Shown here piece after piece: positions 36,055-45,137 of a stretch of 64,000 nucleotides of DNA. The notes under the pieces were generated by a model. It made no database searches. It was not told where the DNA came from and saw only the letters and a program-made list of their open reading frames with translations. The DNA lies in IMG/VR virus record IMGVR_UViG_3300025411_000008, positions 62,001 through 126,000 of that record; one strand, written 5' to 3'. Position 1 is the first letter of the stretch. Each line of letters opens with the position of its first letter. Position numbers and translations under genes: made by a program. The stretch is from a virus.

Positions 36055-37099
36055 CTACATCACCTTCATATCCATATGTTTCATTCAAACCAAAGTGATT
36101 ACTGGCGAACCAGCCCTCTACTGCACCACCATCTGGCACAGACTGACCACCACCACGTGCTTGTGGCAGGTCAACAGCACTTTCAACGTCTTCTTCGATT
36201 GGCTCATCTACAGTTCTGCTACCAACGGCAATGTTCCCGAATGGAGCAGCTGAAGCATCGCTTTTGACTCGCTCAGTACCCAAATCTGTACCTTGTTCGT
36301 TCCCAGGTTGCGTTACGTACCAGCTAGCACCACTAATTGGAGCTCCACCACCAATACCAGTAGCTGGAGTGGCTTCTTGGTGAAGCCCACCGTCTCGAGG
36401 AGCATCATTGACACTCTGGAACTCGTTTGGTCGGTTAAGAGTGAAAGCACCACCAGTATCGCTGTCAATAGCAACGATCTTGAAACCCATAAACAGTTTT
36501 GGGTGATTCTTAGCTGGTGCACCACCGTCTAGAGGGGTAGCTCCATCACTATCCATGTCAGTAATGTCACTTGGGGTGTCTTCGTCAACAGGTTGGCTTT
36601 CTTCAGCACCTGGACCATAGACAGTTGGCAAGATTTCACTGGTTGGGTCAGCGTAGTGTACGCTAGCATGCCAACCAAGCGATCCGTCTTCATTAGGACC
36701 GATCGTGTATTGTGGATCGTGGTCTAGTGGTACGTTAAGCTTCTCATCAACACCAGAATCACTGCCGTGTGGCCCCCAGGCGCCTACGGTGCCCTCATTC
36801 TCTTTGCCAGCCTTAGGTAAACGGATGATTTGTATCTTACGGATGGCATCAGCAGCAGTTACGCTCTCTACGAACTGGTTCCAGAGAATCTTGTCTCTTG
36901 CCATCGTAGCTGAAAGGTTATCACCAAGTTGAAGAGATAGGATAAACCCATCATCCATCAAAGTAACTTCAGGATCAGCAAAGTATCCTTCGAACTGCGA
37001 CATGATTGAACGAACGACTGCGTCCTTGTTATATTCTGAGACATAACGGTTAAAGACGCAGCGAAAGTTCTTGCGCTGAGGAGTATTTGCAGATGCCAT
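36038..37099 (-). CDS. Unknown protein (353 aa)
   Basis: N-terminal folded part (about 1-95) with helix and beta pattern; from residue 100 on mostly Gly/Pro/Asp-rich and disordered, containing repeated GGG and AxxPxGG segments. Start ATG 37099, preceded by ATGTAGTATATGGCAT. It overlaps the papain-fold gene. No recognised domain. Confidence 0.45.
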   Translation of the reverse strand: MASANTPQRKNFRCVFNRYVSEYNKDAVVRSIMSQFEGYFADPEVTLMDDGFILSLQLGDNLSATMARDKILWNQFVESVTAADAIRKIQIIRLPKAGKENEGTVGAWGPHGSDSGVDEKLNVPLDHDPQYTIGPNEDGSLGWHASVHYADPTSEILPTVYGPGAEESQPVDEDTPSDITDMDSDGATPLDGGAPAKNHPKLFMGFKIVAIDSDTGGAFTLNRPNEFQSVNDAPRDGGLHQEATPATGIGGGAPISGASWYVTQPGNEQGTDLGTERVKSDASAAPFGNIAVGSRTVDEPIEEDVESAVDLPQARGGGQSVPDGGAVEGWFASNHFGLNETYGYEGDVDDYDI

Positions 37100-37102
37100 A
37101 TA

Positions 37103-37969
37103 CTACATACGCGGATACTTGAGCTTTTTAAACCGTTCGAGGCTCATTCCCTCATATCTACGGCACAAAGAGTCAAGTGAAATCTGCTGGATGTCATAAC
37201 TACCGTTTTGGACACCATGCTTAACGACAATACCTCTAAAGTGAGCATTGCCTTGTGGTCCCTTGTAGTTTTCATCGTGCAGGTAACAAGCACCGGCTAC
37301 AAGGCCATGCTGTGAGAACGCATCATTCTCATCTCTTCCACCATTTACGTAACGCATGCCATAAAGGAACGTTTGTTGGTGACCCATAGTAAATGAGTGG
37401 CCGATATTCTTCAGACGAGCATCAATCGTACCACCATAGGGGTTTCCCGTCATAGGGTTATAAAAGAAGTGACTGTAAGCTACACCATCAAGCCAAAGAA
37501 TGTGCTTGAATGGGCTAACTCTCCAACCGCTACGGGCATAGTCAAGGTCATCTGTGCTAAATAGGCCATCAATCTGTGCATCCATCTCTGTTGCACGGTT
37601 GATACGATCTTCGTGGTTACCAAGAAGAATGTGACGCTCTGGGTTCCAGATAGCATGCTTAGACTTACGCTTGTTTTCGTTATAGTCATAAAGAGGCTGG
37701 TTTAGGATGTGCCAGTGTTCATTGGCAGCTTCAATGTCTGCTTTGACACGACGACCCTCCATGCTCTTCTTACCCTTATCGTACATTGAAAGGGCTGGCA
37801 TATCAGCGTGGTCACCAAGGTGAATGATCTTCACATCTTGGTTGTGGAACTCTTCTACAATATAGTTACCGATCCAAGTGAGGTGGTCGGTTGGGACCCC
37901 ATCTTTAGCTTGGGTGTCCGGGATAACGATGTGTGTTGCTGGGTCTTTCTCGACAGAGCTATTCGTCAC
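37103..37969 (-). CDS. Calcineurin-like metallophosphoesterase (288 aa)
   Basis: Metal-binding motifs in order: PDTQ (17-20), GDHAD (52-56), GNHEDR (117-122), SHFFY and GHQQTF (near residue 197). This is a standard metallophosphoesterase pattern for hydrolysing phosphomonoesters, diesters or nucleotides. It is predicted to be cytoplasmic. Three bases separate it from the next gene. Phage versions often act on nucleotides or nucleic acid ends. Confidence 0.75.
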   Translation of the reverse strand: MTNSSVEKDPATHIVIPDTQAKDGVPTDHLTWIGNYIVEEFHNQDVKIIHLGDHADMPALSMYDKGKKSMEGRRVKADIEAANEHWHILNQPLYDYNENKRKSKHAIWNPERHILLGNHEDRINRATEMDAQIDGLFSTDDLDYARSGWRVSPFKHILWLDGVAYSHFFYNPMTGNPYGGTIDARLKNIGHSFTMGHQQTFLYGMRYVNGGRDENDAFSQHGLVAGACYLHDENYKGPQGNAHFRGIVVKHGVQNGSYDIQQISLDSLCRRYEGMSLERFKKLKYPRM

Positions 37970-37977
37970 ACTATTCC

Positions 37978-38142
37978 TTAGTTCTGGTCCTCTGCATCAA
38001 GATCCTGCAAGTCTCTATAGTTCTCGCTAGGCTTATCTTCATCATTAAGACCAGCTACGTCCTTAGTTGTCTTAATTGTTGAAGTAGGGCTATCTGTGAT
38101 GACGCGGGCATTCTTATCTGGCTTGTTGCTGTATCTAATCAT
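37978..38142 (-). CDS. Small hydrophilic protein (54 aa)
   Basis: From ATG 38142 (in a short overlap with the upstream gene's stop) reads MIRYSNKPDKNARVITDSP and then Asp/Ser/Thr-rich sequence. Disordered. The opening MIRY resembles the MMRYA start at 41858 and the RYAA motifs at 43-47 kb. Function unknown. Confidence 0.45.
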   Translation of the reverse strand: MIRYSNKPDKNARVITDSPTSTIKTTKDVAGLNDEDKPSENYRDLQDLDAEDQN

Positions 38143-38431
38143 TGCTATGCCTTTCCTTGTGTTTATCAAGTTTTGCAATGAGAGTCTCGTTGATCATTTT
38201 TATGCATCTAACGCGATCCTTTGGCAAAACGTTCTTCCACAGGATAATTTCACTAGGTAACGTTTTTACGATACCTTCGTGCTTGTTATTAATTGTAACG
38301 AGTGAAGCTTGAAAATGCAAGTCACATACGTTACATTTTGTATCATTTACAACTTCGTTTACAAATTCTAGTTCTATTTCGTTAGAAATATTATCGTTGT
38401 ACGTAATACCTTCAGGTAATTCTAATGCCAT
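38135..38431 (-). CDS. Unknown protein (98 aa)
   Basis: 98 residues with acidic N-terminus, CNVCDLHFQ motif near residue 34 and a basic helical end. A possible small metal site. Start ATG 38431; the previous gene ends 2 bases before. Not recognised. Confidence 0.5.
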   Translation of the reverse strand: MALELPEGITYNDNISNEIELEFVNEVVNDTKCNVCDLHFQASLVTINNKHEGIVKTLPSEIILWKNVLPKDRVRCIKMINETLIAKLDKHKERHSND

Positions 38432-38433
38432 AT

Positions 38434-38664
38434 TTAGTTAGCTTTGTAAGCTACAAGTGCCAAGTTCTTTAGGCACTCTTCTGGGGTGATCCCATTTACG
38501 CTTGATAGTTTATTGATAAACACCATCATAACACCAGCAAGTGAGCTGAAGAGTTGGATGGGATCACTCTCGAGGACCATTTCATAAGCTAGTTCCTCTT
38601 GGCCGCTGATGATTGCTGTCATCAAAGCGACTACGTTGCCAATGTTCTCTGTTACAGAATCCAT
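38434..38664 (-). CDS. Small helical protein (76 aa)
   Basis: Starts in a TAATG overlap with the Dps-like gene's stop (38664). Mostly helical with a hydrophobic stretch LFSSLAGVMMVFINKLS that could be a membrane helix. The frame extends upstream but the coupled ATG is preferred. Function unknown. Confidence 0.5.
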   Translation of the reverse strand: MDSVTENIGNVVALMTAIISGQEELAYEMVLESDPIQLFSSLAGVMMVFINKLSSVNGITPEECLKNLALVAYKAN

Positions 38665-39185
38665 TATGCCTCGGTAGACGCCTTCAAGAACCAACTCCAC
38701 TTTTGGTGTTGATCAATGCGTTCAGCAATGAAGTTTGCAATACCTTGCTCGTTATCTTTGTCAGCAAGAACAAAGACCTTTTTAATGTGATCAATGTATT
38801 CGTTATTCATATCTAAGAATTGCTTAGCAAGATTACGTGCATCATCATCGTTAGAACCTACTTCTTTAATTCTACTAAGTCCAGACAATTGGCTCATTAC
38901 AAAAGGAGCTTTAGCATCAAGCTTTCTGATGTTTTCTGCAATTGGGTCAATGTTTTCGTAGATATCATCTACGATCTCATCAAAGAACTTGTGATATTGA
39001 TAGAAGTCATTACCAACAACATTCCAGTGGAAACCATGAATAGTGTGATAGAGAACGTATGCTTCAGCAAGCATTCTTTTCAGAGCAGTGACCAAATCAC
39101 TAACATCTTCTTCATATTCTGGGTTTCTAGTGTCGTCTTCTACTTCTGTTGCACTGACGACTCTAAAGCCATTCCAATTGTCCAT
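38664..39185 (-). CDS. dps: Dps-family ferritin-like protein (173 aa)
   Basis: HGFHWNVVGNDFYQYHKFFDEIVDDIYENIDPIAENIRKL (50-89) matches the Dps dinuclear iron site signature, with H50, H53 and H65 as likely ligands. Dps oxidises and stores iron and can bind DNA. The N-terminal 28 residues are acidic, unlike the basic DNA-binding tails of typical Dps. It is unusual in phages. Coupled to a small gene downstream by TAATG. Confidence 0.8.
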   Translation of the reverse strand: MDNWNGFRVVSATEVEDDTRNPEYEEDVSDLVTALKRMLAEAYVLYHTIHGFHWNVVGNDFYQYHKFFDEIVDDIYENIDPIAENIRKLDAKAPFVMSQLSGLSRIKEVGSNDDDARNLAKQFLDMNNEYIDHIKKVFVLADKDNEQGIANFIAERIDQHQKWSWFLKASTEA

Positions 39186-39187
39186 TG

Positions 39188-39898
39188 TTACAGCCAGTTA
39201 AGGCCATCTCCGAACGACTCATCAATTGATTGCTCAACAAGGCGAGCAGACAGCTTGTTTGCGCTAGCACTCTTGATGCTGCGGAAGCCTGCACCCTCGT
39301 TCTTAGCACGACGGCAAATCTCTACATTGTCAACAAAGTTTTCAATGATAGATGCACGCTTTACAGTGTCAAGGATAGGAAGCGTCTTACGCTCTACGTA
39401 GTAAACAGCAGCTTCACGTGTGTCAAGCTGGCTGCCCAGAAGGCGGTTGTGTTGGTCTTCGACCCAAACCTCAGCACCAGCGGTAACGAAGTTGATCCAG
39501 TCAGCTGACTCAAACTCGTTCTCAATGCCAGCAGCTGTACGGTACAAAAGGCTGCCATCGTCTTCGCCAAGGTCACTTGTGCCAGCACTGCTAACGCGAT
39601 ATTCCTTAGCAATTGTGCCACCAGGCAAGCTATTGAGGTAGTCCTCAGTGTCAAAGTCAACGTACTCTGAAGCCAGCTTCTCGAGCGATTCCTTCTCAGC
39701 ACCAAGCTCGGTGATGATGTTAGCATAGCGCTCGATCTCTCTTTGACCAACGTTAGGGTTGCTAGCAGCCATACGAGTCTTGTCCAGAATGTCCTGCAGC
39801 CTGTCAAGACGTGTCAAGATGCTCTCTGAGGTACCATTAAACCAGCGTGCATCAGCAGCTGCGGTCTTGGCTTCAATCTCAATATTTTCGTAGTTCAT
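39188..39898 (-). CDS. Unknown helical protein (236 aa)
   Basis: Start at ATG 39898 (frame extends upstream to 39922). Mostly helical: KTAAADARWFNGTSESILTRLDRLQDILDKTRM near the N-terminus, a Gly/Ser linker, then RRAKNEGAGFRSIKSASANKL at the C-terminus. A short distance (2 bases) separates it from the Dps gene. No recognised family. Confidence 0.5.
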   Translation of the reverse strand: MNYENIEIEAKTAAADARWFNGTSESILTRLDRLQDILDKTRMAASNPNVGQREIERYANIITELGAEKESLEKLASEYVDFDTEDYLNSLPGGTIAKEYRVSSAGTSDLGEDDGSLLYRTAAGIENEFESADWINFVTAGAEVWVEDQHNRLLGSQLDTREAAVYYVERKTLPILDTVKRASIIENFVDNVEICRRAKNEGAGFRSIKSASANKLSARLVEQSIDESFGDGLNWL

Positions 39899-39925
39899 AA
39901 TGGAATCTTTCTTTTTCCTCAAACA

Positions 39926-40576
39926 CTATTGCGCGTTACGGCTATGATTACATTCATCGTGTGTCATATGTTCTGTGCAAAAACTAGGGCCCAACTCTTC
40001 TGAAAGCAACTCGGCTAGCTTCTTGCTAGCAGTAGTACCACTATTCAATGGGTTAGCACCATTCAGCTCACCGGGTTGAAGGTCATTGGGAGCAGTAGCT
40101 TGGCCAATAGGACTTTGGTTAGTGGCAGAAAAATCTTGTGATTTTCCCGAAGGAGGAGCTGGGTTAGGACCGTTGTTGGCAAAGTTCTGTGAGCTTGCTG
40201 CCTGTGGGACAATCAGATCGGGAGCACCTTCAAAATAAGCAAGTGCGTTAACGATCTTTGATGCACCCTTGCGGTGTCTCCAAGAGTAAACTGAATCAGC
40301 TGCCTTATCAAGTGCATCTTCTTCACTTTCCTTTTGACCAGGCTCGTATGGGTGACACTTGGCTCTGTCTCCAGGACCCTTCCAGCCAGGCTTAGTGCCT
40401 TCTGCAGTTTCAATAGTGCATTCTCTCAGCTCGTTCTTAATATTGGCAGCAGTGATGCTAAAACCAAGATATGAGCTAAGAATTACGCGGCGGCAACCAT
40501 TGCAATAGATTTCTGGGCCAGCCTTGCTAGATGTTCTAACAAGCTCACCCTTTCTGCATATAAAACATTTTTCCAT
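39926..40576 (-). CDS. Zinc-binding unknown protein (216 aa)
   Basis: ATG 40576 begins a few bases after the previous stop (TAA at 40578). N-terminal CFICRKGEL...CNGCRR is a zinc-ribbon of the 4-Cys kind, followed by helix-forming and then Ser/Asn/Pro-rich sequence. C-terminal CTEHMTHDECNH may bind a second metal. Frame upstream is in the preceding gene and is ignored. Confidence 0.5.
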   Translation of the reverse strand: MEKCFICRKGELVRTSSKAGPEIYCNGCRRVILSSYLGFSITAANIKNELRECTIETAEGTKPGWKGPGDRAKCHPYEPGQKESEEDALDKAADSVYSWRHRKGASKIVNALAYFEGAPDLIVPQAASSQNFANNGPNPAPPSGKSQDFSATNQSPIGQATAPNDLQPGELNGANPLNSGTTASKKLAELLSEELGPSFCTEHMTHDECNHSRNAQ

Positions 40577-40577
40577 A

Positions 40578-41858
40578 TTAGAACCTAAAGAACTTTTCGA
40601 GAACATCAACGGGGAGACCGATAGATGAAGTTCTTGCAGCAGGTGGGTTCGTTGGGTCTTTTGCCCAAGCTGCTCTAGAAGCAACATCTGCATTGTTTTT
40701 AGCTTTGTTGTAGTTCATGCCAGTTCCAGGAGTCGCTATAGCTTTTCCATGTGCTTCTGCTGCATCCATGTGTGCGAAGTAAGCTTCTCTGTGATCAGGG
40801 TTGTTACCATGGAAAGTATCAGCACCATGAAACTCTGGAGAACCATCGGAGTTTGTTCTTCCTGTCCATGGAGTGTTACCCTGCAACTTGTTAGCAGCAT
40901 TGAGGTGATTATCACGCAAAGTTGCATGATAGTTATTGGTATCATCCTTTTGGGAGTCTTTACGATCCATGAACATGTGTGCAGCATCATACATACCGGC
41001 TTGCTTGGATGCAGTGGCGTGACCAAAACCATCAGTCAGCTCAAGAGGACCACGATCAGCTTCGCCAGGTGTCATATCGTGTGAACGAGGAATTAAGTTG
41101 CTATTTGGTTTAATGTCATACAAGCTTTGACCTTCGCTCTGCTGAGGGGTCTTGTTGTAGAACTTGTATTGTGTGTAACCGTTGTAGTAGTCCTTGCTCA
41201 AGAGGGCAAGATCCTCGTCCATTGGCTTACCGGCTTGTGCATCGCCGTAGCCTTGGTAGTAAAGCTCACTGTCGTTAGCTTCTTTGAACATAGCGTAGAA
41301 AGCACCAGCGGCACCCATCTTGGCTTCTTCCTTAACGATGTCACGCCCAGCATCAAGGTCGCCAGCAGTAGGGCCTTCTACTGTTGTAAGGCTCTCACCC
41401 GAGAAGTTATTTTCGCCAATGCCGTGGTCATTAGCAGGCTGGTTGCAACCACAATTTGTGCATGCAATGCGTGTTCCTGGGAAGTATGTCTTTTCGCAGT
41501 GATTACAGAATGGCTCACCATTCTCCATCACGTATGCAATTCTTGCATTCATGCTCATGTTTGCTCCAATAATTGTTGATAGCGATCCTGGAGATACGCT
41601 AGAAAGCCCTTCATTGCTTACAACTGGTGGTTGCCCCTCGAGATCAATTGTATCCTTAGGCTCATCGCCCAAAGCAGTCAATCTCGTAGAGTTTTCGTCT
41701 TCGTTACCAATGTCTGCAAATCTAAAGTGGCCAACAGTACCGACTTGGCTTTGTCCTGGAAGGCCAAACCCTGCATCGTCTTCTTCGGTAGCGTCTTCAA
41801 TGCCTCGTAGCGAAGCATCGTCTCCGTAATTACCGTTATCCTGCGTAGCGTATCTCAT
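40578..41858 (-). CDS. Unknown modular protein with zinc-type Cys (426 aa)
   Basis: Start ATG 41858 (MRYATQDNGNYGDD). Acidic disordered N-terminus; a 4-Cys site CNHCEKTYFPGTRIACTNCGC near 118; then GAAGAFYAMFKEANDSELYYQGYGDAQAGKPMDED followed by His-rich helices. The C-terminus has LGLPVDVLEKFFRF. Neighbours also carry Cys pairs. No enzyme motif recognised. Confidence 0.5.
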   Translation of the reverse strand: MRYATQDNGNYGDDASLRGIEDATEEDDAGFGLPGQSQVGTVGHFRFADIGNEDENSTRLTALGDEPKDTIDLEGQPPVVSNEGLSSVSPGSLSTIIGANMSMNARIAYVMENGEPFCNHCEKTYFPGTRIACTNCGCNQPANDHGIGENNFSGESLTTVEGPTAGDLDAGRDIVKEEAKMGAAGAFYAMFKEANDSELYYQGYGDAQAGKPMDEDLALLSKDYYNGYTQYKFYNKTPQQSEGQSLYDIKPNSNLIPRSHDMTPGEADRGPLELTDGFGHATASKQAGMYDAAHMFMDRKDSQKDDTNNYHATLRDNHLNAANKLQGNTPWTGRTNSDGSPEFHGADTFHGNNPDHREAYFAHMDAAEAHGKAIATPGTGMNYNKAKNNADVASRAAWAKDPTNPPAARTSSIGLPVDVLEKFFRF

Positions 41859-41893
41859 CAATGACTAGTGCGCCTTGGGGGCTATTTTAACTC

Positions 41894-42973
41894 TTATTCC
41901 CAGCTGGTTGGTTTGTCATTGTTAGTTGAATTGAAACGATCTTCATTCAACAAATCAATTAATCTATTGCTGCTACCAGTGATTGGTCGAGCTGGCGTTG
42001 GGAAGTTAGATATAGTTTGTGGGAAATTAAGCTCAAGGTTAATTCCTGCTCCAGGACCAGATGACCCTTTTTCTGGCGTTTGCTTTGTAGGCATTGGTTC
42101 TTGACCAGTTTCAAGCTTAGTTTTCTGTTGTGGTGGGTTACTAGTCTCTTGCTCACTCTTAGTAGAAGTTTCTTCTTCAAGAGAAGGTTCTGGCATAGCT
42201 TCTGTTTTATCACCAATTGTTTTAGGAGCTGGCTGCCAAGTTGTGGGAGATGGTTGTGGTGTGCTAGGAGGAGTCTTTGATGGCTTACCAGGAACAGTGA
42301 AAGGTGGAACTGTGATTGGCTTAGTAGGAGCCAATGGGTGAGTCTCGAGAGGCATGATGCTACCAACTACGGGGTTAGCAGGGCTTGCAAAGCTCTGTCC
42401 ACCACCAGAATCTGGCGTATTGTTGATATCATTGCTATTGTCGCCATTTTCATTACCGCTTGAGTTGCTACTAGGCAAGTTCTTCAATGCATCGCTAAGG
42501 CCACCACCTTCTGCACCTGCAGCGGCCTCTCCAGCGCCAGCGACTGCTTCTCCAGCACCAAGAAGCTCTGGGATAGCAAGAAGAGGACCAGCAGTCACAA
42601 TTGTGCTTGCTGTGACCATGCGAAGTTCCTTAGCAGCGAACCCCTTACCAGCTTCTGACTGGTAAACTTGGTTATCTGTCAATGCATAAGGAATAACGTT
42701 AACAGTTGCGTGCGCTTTGCGCAGCATTTCTGTTGCAATGCCTTGGTTTCGGTATTCTGGCTCGACGTAAACACCATCCATGATGTAGTTGCCACTAGCT
42801 TGCTTTTCAGCAGTGAAATAACCGATTCTTTCGTCTCCAACCATTGCTTCAACAAGAAGACCAGAGAACGTGCCACCAGTCTTGTATTGCATTGGGCCAA
42901 CGTTAGCAACAATTCGAACCTTGTCACCTTGTTCTTCAAGGATCTCATTAAGTCTTGGTGGGATAGTAGCCAT
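41894..42973 (-). CDS. GNAT-family acetyltransferase fused to Pro-rich tail (359 aa)
   Basis: Residues 1-120 form a GNAT domain: GVYVEPEYRNQGIATEML carries the (R/Q)xxG(I/A) acetyl-CoA loop. Residues from about 130 on are a long Pro/Ser/Thr/Gly-rich disordered tail. The fusion is odd for a GNAT enzyme. Overlaps the preceding gene's stop by one base. It may acetylate a protein, tRNA or antibiotic; the tail suggests association with the virion. Confidence 0.6.
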   Translation of the reverse strand: MATIPPRLNEILEEQGDKVRIVANVGPMQYKTGGTFSGLLVEAMVGDERIGYFTAEKQASGNYIMDGVYVEPEYRNQGIATEMLRKAHATVNVIPYALTDNQVYQSEAGKGFAAKELRMVTASTIVTAGPLLAIPELLGAGEAVAGAGEAAAGAEGGGLSDALKNLPSSNSSGNENGDNSNDINNTPDSGGGQSFASPANPVVGSIMPLETHPLAPTKPITVPPFTVPGKPSKTPPSTPQPSPTTWQPAPKTIGDKTEAMPEPSLEEETSTKSEQETSNPPQQKTKLETGQEPMPTKQTPEKGSSGPGAGINLELNFPQTISNFPTPARPITGSSNRLIDLLNEDRFNSTNNDKPTSWE

Positions 42974-43701
42974 TATAGTTTTCCTAGGTCAGTAGTGAGG
43001 TCTTCAAGGCGCATATCGCCATATTGACCCTTTTCAACAATCTCTGGAGTGATGAGAGCCCAGCTCTCTTCCATGTAGCTTTGCAGCCATCTCCACGTTA
43101 CCTTCTGCACTTTACCCCAGGTAATACATTCAGCGTAGTCCTTGTCGTAACCTACGAGGATGACACAGTGGCCACCTTCGATCTGATTGTCAGCAGGAGT
43201 GCCTGTAAGGTCCCATGGCTGGTTGTCAAGGAATTGCTGCTGGAAGGTGACTGGGAGCTTTACACCAATGTATACAAGCCCATATGAGGCAATTACGCTA
43301 CGGAGCTCATCAAGGTCAGCATGGTCAGTAGGGGCGAACGCAGCAAGCTTTGTGTTGAACAAGCCGTTGGTCTGCCAGTACTTTAGTAGGTCCGCCTCGA
43401 CCGCTCCAGCATCTTGTCCATTCGTATAATTGAGATAACTTTGCTCGACTTCGGTGTCAGAAGGGAATCCTTCTGTAAGTTGTAAGAAAGCAGCGTTAGC
43501 CATTCTGGCGTGAACAATACCAGCAAAAGTACAATCCCCATATTTATCATTTCCTAACATTCCCCAATTATCTACGTTTGGCACTGCTACGCTCTCTGGT
43601 GCAGCTGGCAACGGGTTGCCCTGATAGAAAGCAAGCATGTGCAACCCAGCAGGGCGCTTAGGATCTAGCTTACCTAATTTACCAACAATACGATCAGTCA
43701 T
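42973..43701 (-). CDS. Papain-like (C1-type) cysteine-protease-like protein (242 aa)
   Basis: YGDCTFAG (C57) and GGHCVILVGYD (near 187), with a late TWGKVQKVTWRWLQSYMEESWA block (Trp/Asn-type), fit the papain Cys-His layout. Start ATG 43701 follows the upstream stop closely. It could process virion proteins or be an inactive adhesin-like variant. The third catalytic Asn is not identified with certainty. Confidence 0.55.
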   Translation of the reverse strand: MTDRIVGKLGKLDPKRPAGLHMLAFYQGNPLPAAPESVAVPNVDNWGMLGNDKYGDCTFAGIVHARMANAAFLQLTEGFPSDTEVEQSYLNYTNGQDAGAVEADLLKYWQTNGLFNTKLAAFAPTDHADLDELRSVIASYGLVYIGVKLPVTFQQQFLDNQPWDLTGTPADNQIEGGHCVILVGYDKDYAECITWGKVQKVTWRWLQSYMEESWALITPEIVEKGQYGDMRLEDLTTDLGKL

Positions 43702-43703
43702 TA

Positions 43704-44072
43704 TTATCTCCCATAAACATCTTTCCATTGACTAAAAGTCAAACCAGTTTTGCCTGCAAGGAACGAGTGAGTGTTGCAATATGGCCTTGGCACTGAAGAA
43801 TCAGACCAATGCATGTATTTTGCTTCGTACTTCTTACCTTGGCAGTCGCCATGAGCACATGCAGCCATACCCTTGCGGTCTACGTAAGGTGCTTTCCTAG
43901 TTTTCTTAGGAGGCTCTGGCTGTGGGTTCTCTGCTAAGTACTTCTGCGTGTTCTCGCAATCGGTAGTGTCTTTGCACCTACCGCTGCTAACGATTGTGTG
44001 GGTGCCATCATCTGATGCACCACAGAGCTGACATTGGTCAGGACGAGCAGCGTAACGTTCTGACCAAGACAT
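43704..44072 (-). CDS. Small zinc-finger-like protein with N-terminal WSERYAA motif (122 aa)
   Basis: MSWSERYAARPDQCQLCGASDDG opens the protein; Cys pairs CQLC, CAHGDCQG and a later Cys suggest zinc binding. Overlaps the downstream neighbour by one base. The start motif recurs in the next two genes. Function unknown. Confidence 0.5.
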   Translation of the reverse strand: MSWSERYAARPDQCQLCGASDDGTHTIVSSGRCKDTTDCENTQKYLAENPQPEPPKKTRKAPYVDRKGMAACAHGDCQGKKYEAKYMHWSDSSVPRPYCNTHSFLAGKTGLTFSQWKDVYGR

Positions 44073-44527
44073 TAGAAGTATTTCTGTCGTTCTGACGGAG
44101 TCATCTTGCCTGATTTTGCTACAGCAGCATCGTGGCTCAGCGGTGTTGGGTTGGGGTTATGACGTCCATTGACTATTGTTTCTCCAACTGATCTAAGCAA
44201 GCTATAGTGATTGGGAATAACATTTTTGTTGAGAGCGTCAATCGCTTCATCATGTGTAGCTAGCAGTCTGGGCTCTAAAGCTTCTGGGCCACCAAGCCAT
44301 GGATCATTGCGTGCACGTGCACTAACATATAAACTGATATTGTGACCCTGGGTATAGGCATGCATCATTTCGTCTTCGGTAATACCGTGTCGCCTAGCAT
44401 CATCAACATGCTTCTTTTGAATAAGCTTGGGGTTGCCTGAGTTGGCGTGATCAATCAGCTTCTCAAAGTAGTGTGGATCACCATAACCAAAGGTATCTTC
44501 AGCTGCGTATCTTCTTTTCCAATTCAT
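44072..44527 (-). CDS. Small unknown protein with NWKRRYAA start (151 aa)
   Basis: From ATG 44527 (TAATG overlap with the upstream gene) reads MNWKRRYAAEDTFGYGDPHY. Helical with HGITEDEMMHAYTQGHNISLYVSARARND and LRSVGETIVNGRH. No recognised family. The N-terminal motif is shared with 43704 and 44527 genes. Confidence 0.5.
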   Translation of the reverse strand: MNWKRRYAAEDTFGYGDPHYFEKLIDHANSGNPKLIQKKHVDDARRHGITEDEMMHAYTQGHNISLYVSARARNDPWLGGPEALEPRLLATHDEAIDALNKNVIPNHYSLLRSVGETIVNGRHNPNPTPLSHDAAVAKSGKMTPSERQKYF

Positions 44528-44718
44528 TAATCTTCTCCAAGGATCCAATCGGCTACTTCTTTACTGCGTGAGTGTTCTTGTCCAATAGATGGCCCTTCTT
44601 GTCTACTCAGTTCAGAAATAATGTGTTTTTCTGCTTCAGTAGTGTTAGGGCATTGCAGTTTAGGCCAGCCATGGCATGAACAGCTTTCTGCTGCGTATCT
44701 TTTAGACCAATTACTCAT
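44527..44718 (-). CDS. Small protein with NWSKRYAA start (63 aa)
   Basis: MSNWSKRYAAESCSCHGWPKLQC has three Cys near the start (CSCHGWPKLQC), then helical sequence. Overlaps the HNH-like gene by 4 bases and is coupled downstream by TAATG. Unknown. Confidence 0.5.
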   Translation of the reverse strand: MSNWSKRYAAESCSCHGWPKLQCPNTTEAEKHIISELSRQEGPSIGQEHSRSKEVADWILGED

Positions 44719-45137
44719 TTGATGAGTCCTCTCACGTATTTTGCTGCCTCAAAGTCACTGTAAGCTGTGACGTGTTTGCCACCATGACCTCTGTGGTGGA
44801 AAAGGCATAGCCATTCCAGGTTTGTTGCGCTCTCTACCCATGCACCAACGGTGTCTGGGTCGCTAACGCCGGGGTAATCGACTTCGAGCCACTTAAGATC
44901 GACGCCATTCTGCAATGAGAACTCAATATGAGTGTGGTGAAGCTCCAAAGGGTGCTCAGAGTCGCACTCACTGAAGTCATTGCGGTGTTCACCGATAGCA
45001 CATTTAGCTGTTGCCTTCGTTTTCTCACGGAAATGGTGAAAATCGACGTAATGTGGGTCATCTTCACGCTCTGGGTGAGGTGGATAGTGAACGGTGTAAT
45101 GATGAGTGATGTTCTGGTCGTGTTCTTCGACGGTCAT
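44715..45137 (-). CDS. HNH-type endonuclease-like protein (140 aa)
   Basis: His-rich: LELHHTHIEF (about 63-72) and ATNLEWLCLFHHRGHGGKHV (about 103-122) match the beta-beta-alpha-metal HNH arrangement (H-H, N, H). A CAIGEH...C pair near residue 46 may be the usual structural zinc. Small phage HNH proteins cut DNA for homing or aid packaging. Next gene starts within its stop region. Confidence 0.6.
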   Translation of the reverse strand: MTVEEHDQNITHHYTVHYPPHPEREDDPHYVDFHHFREKTKATAKCAIGEHRNDFSECDSEHPLELHHTHIEFSLQNGVDLKWLEVDYPGVSDPDTVGAWVESATNLEWLCLFHHRGHGGKHVTAYSDFEAAKYVRGLIK

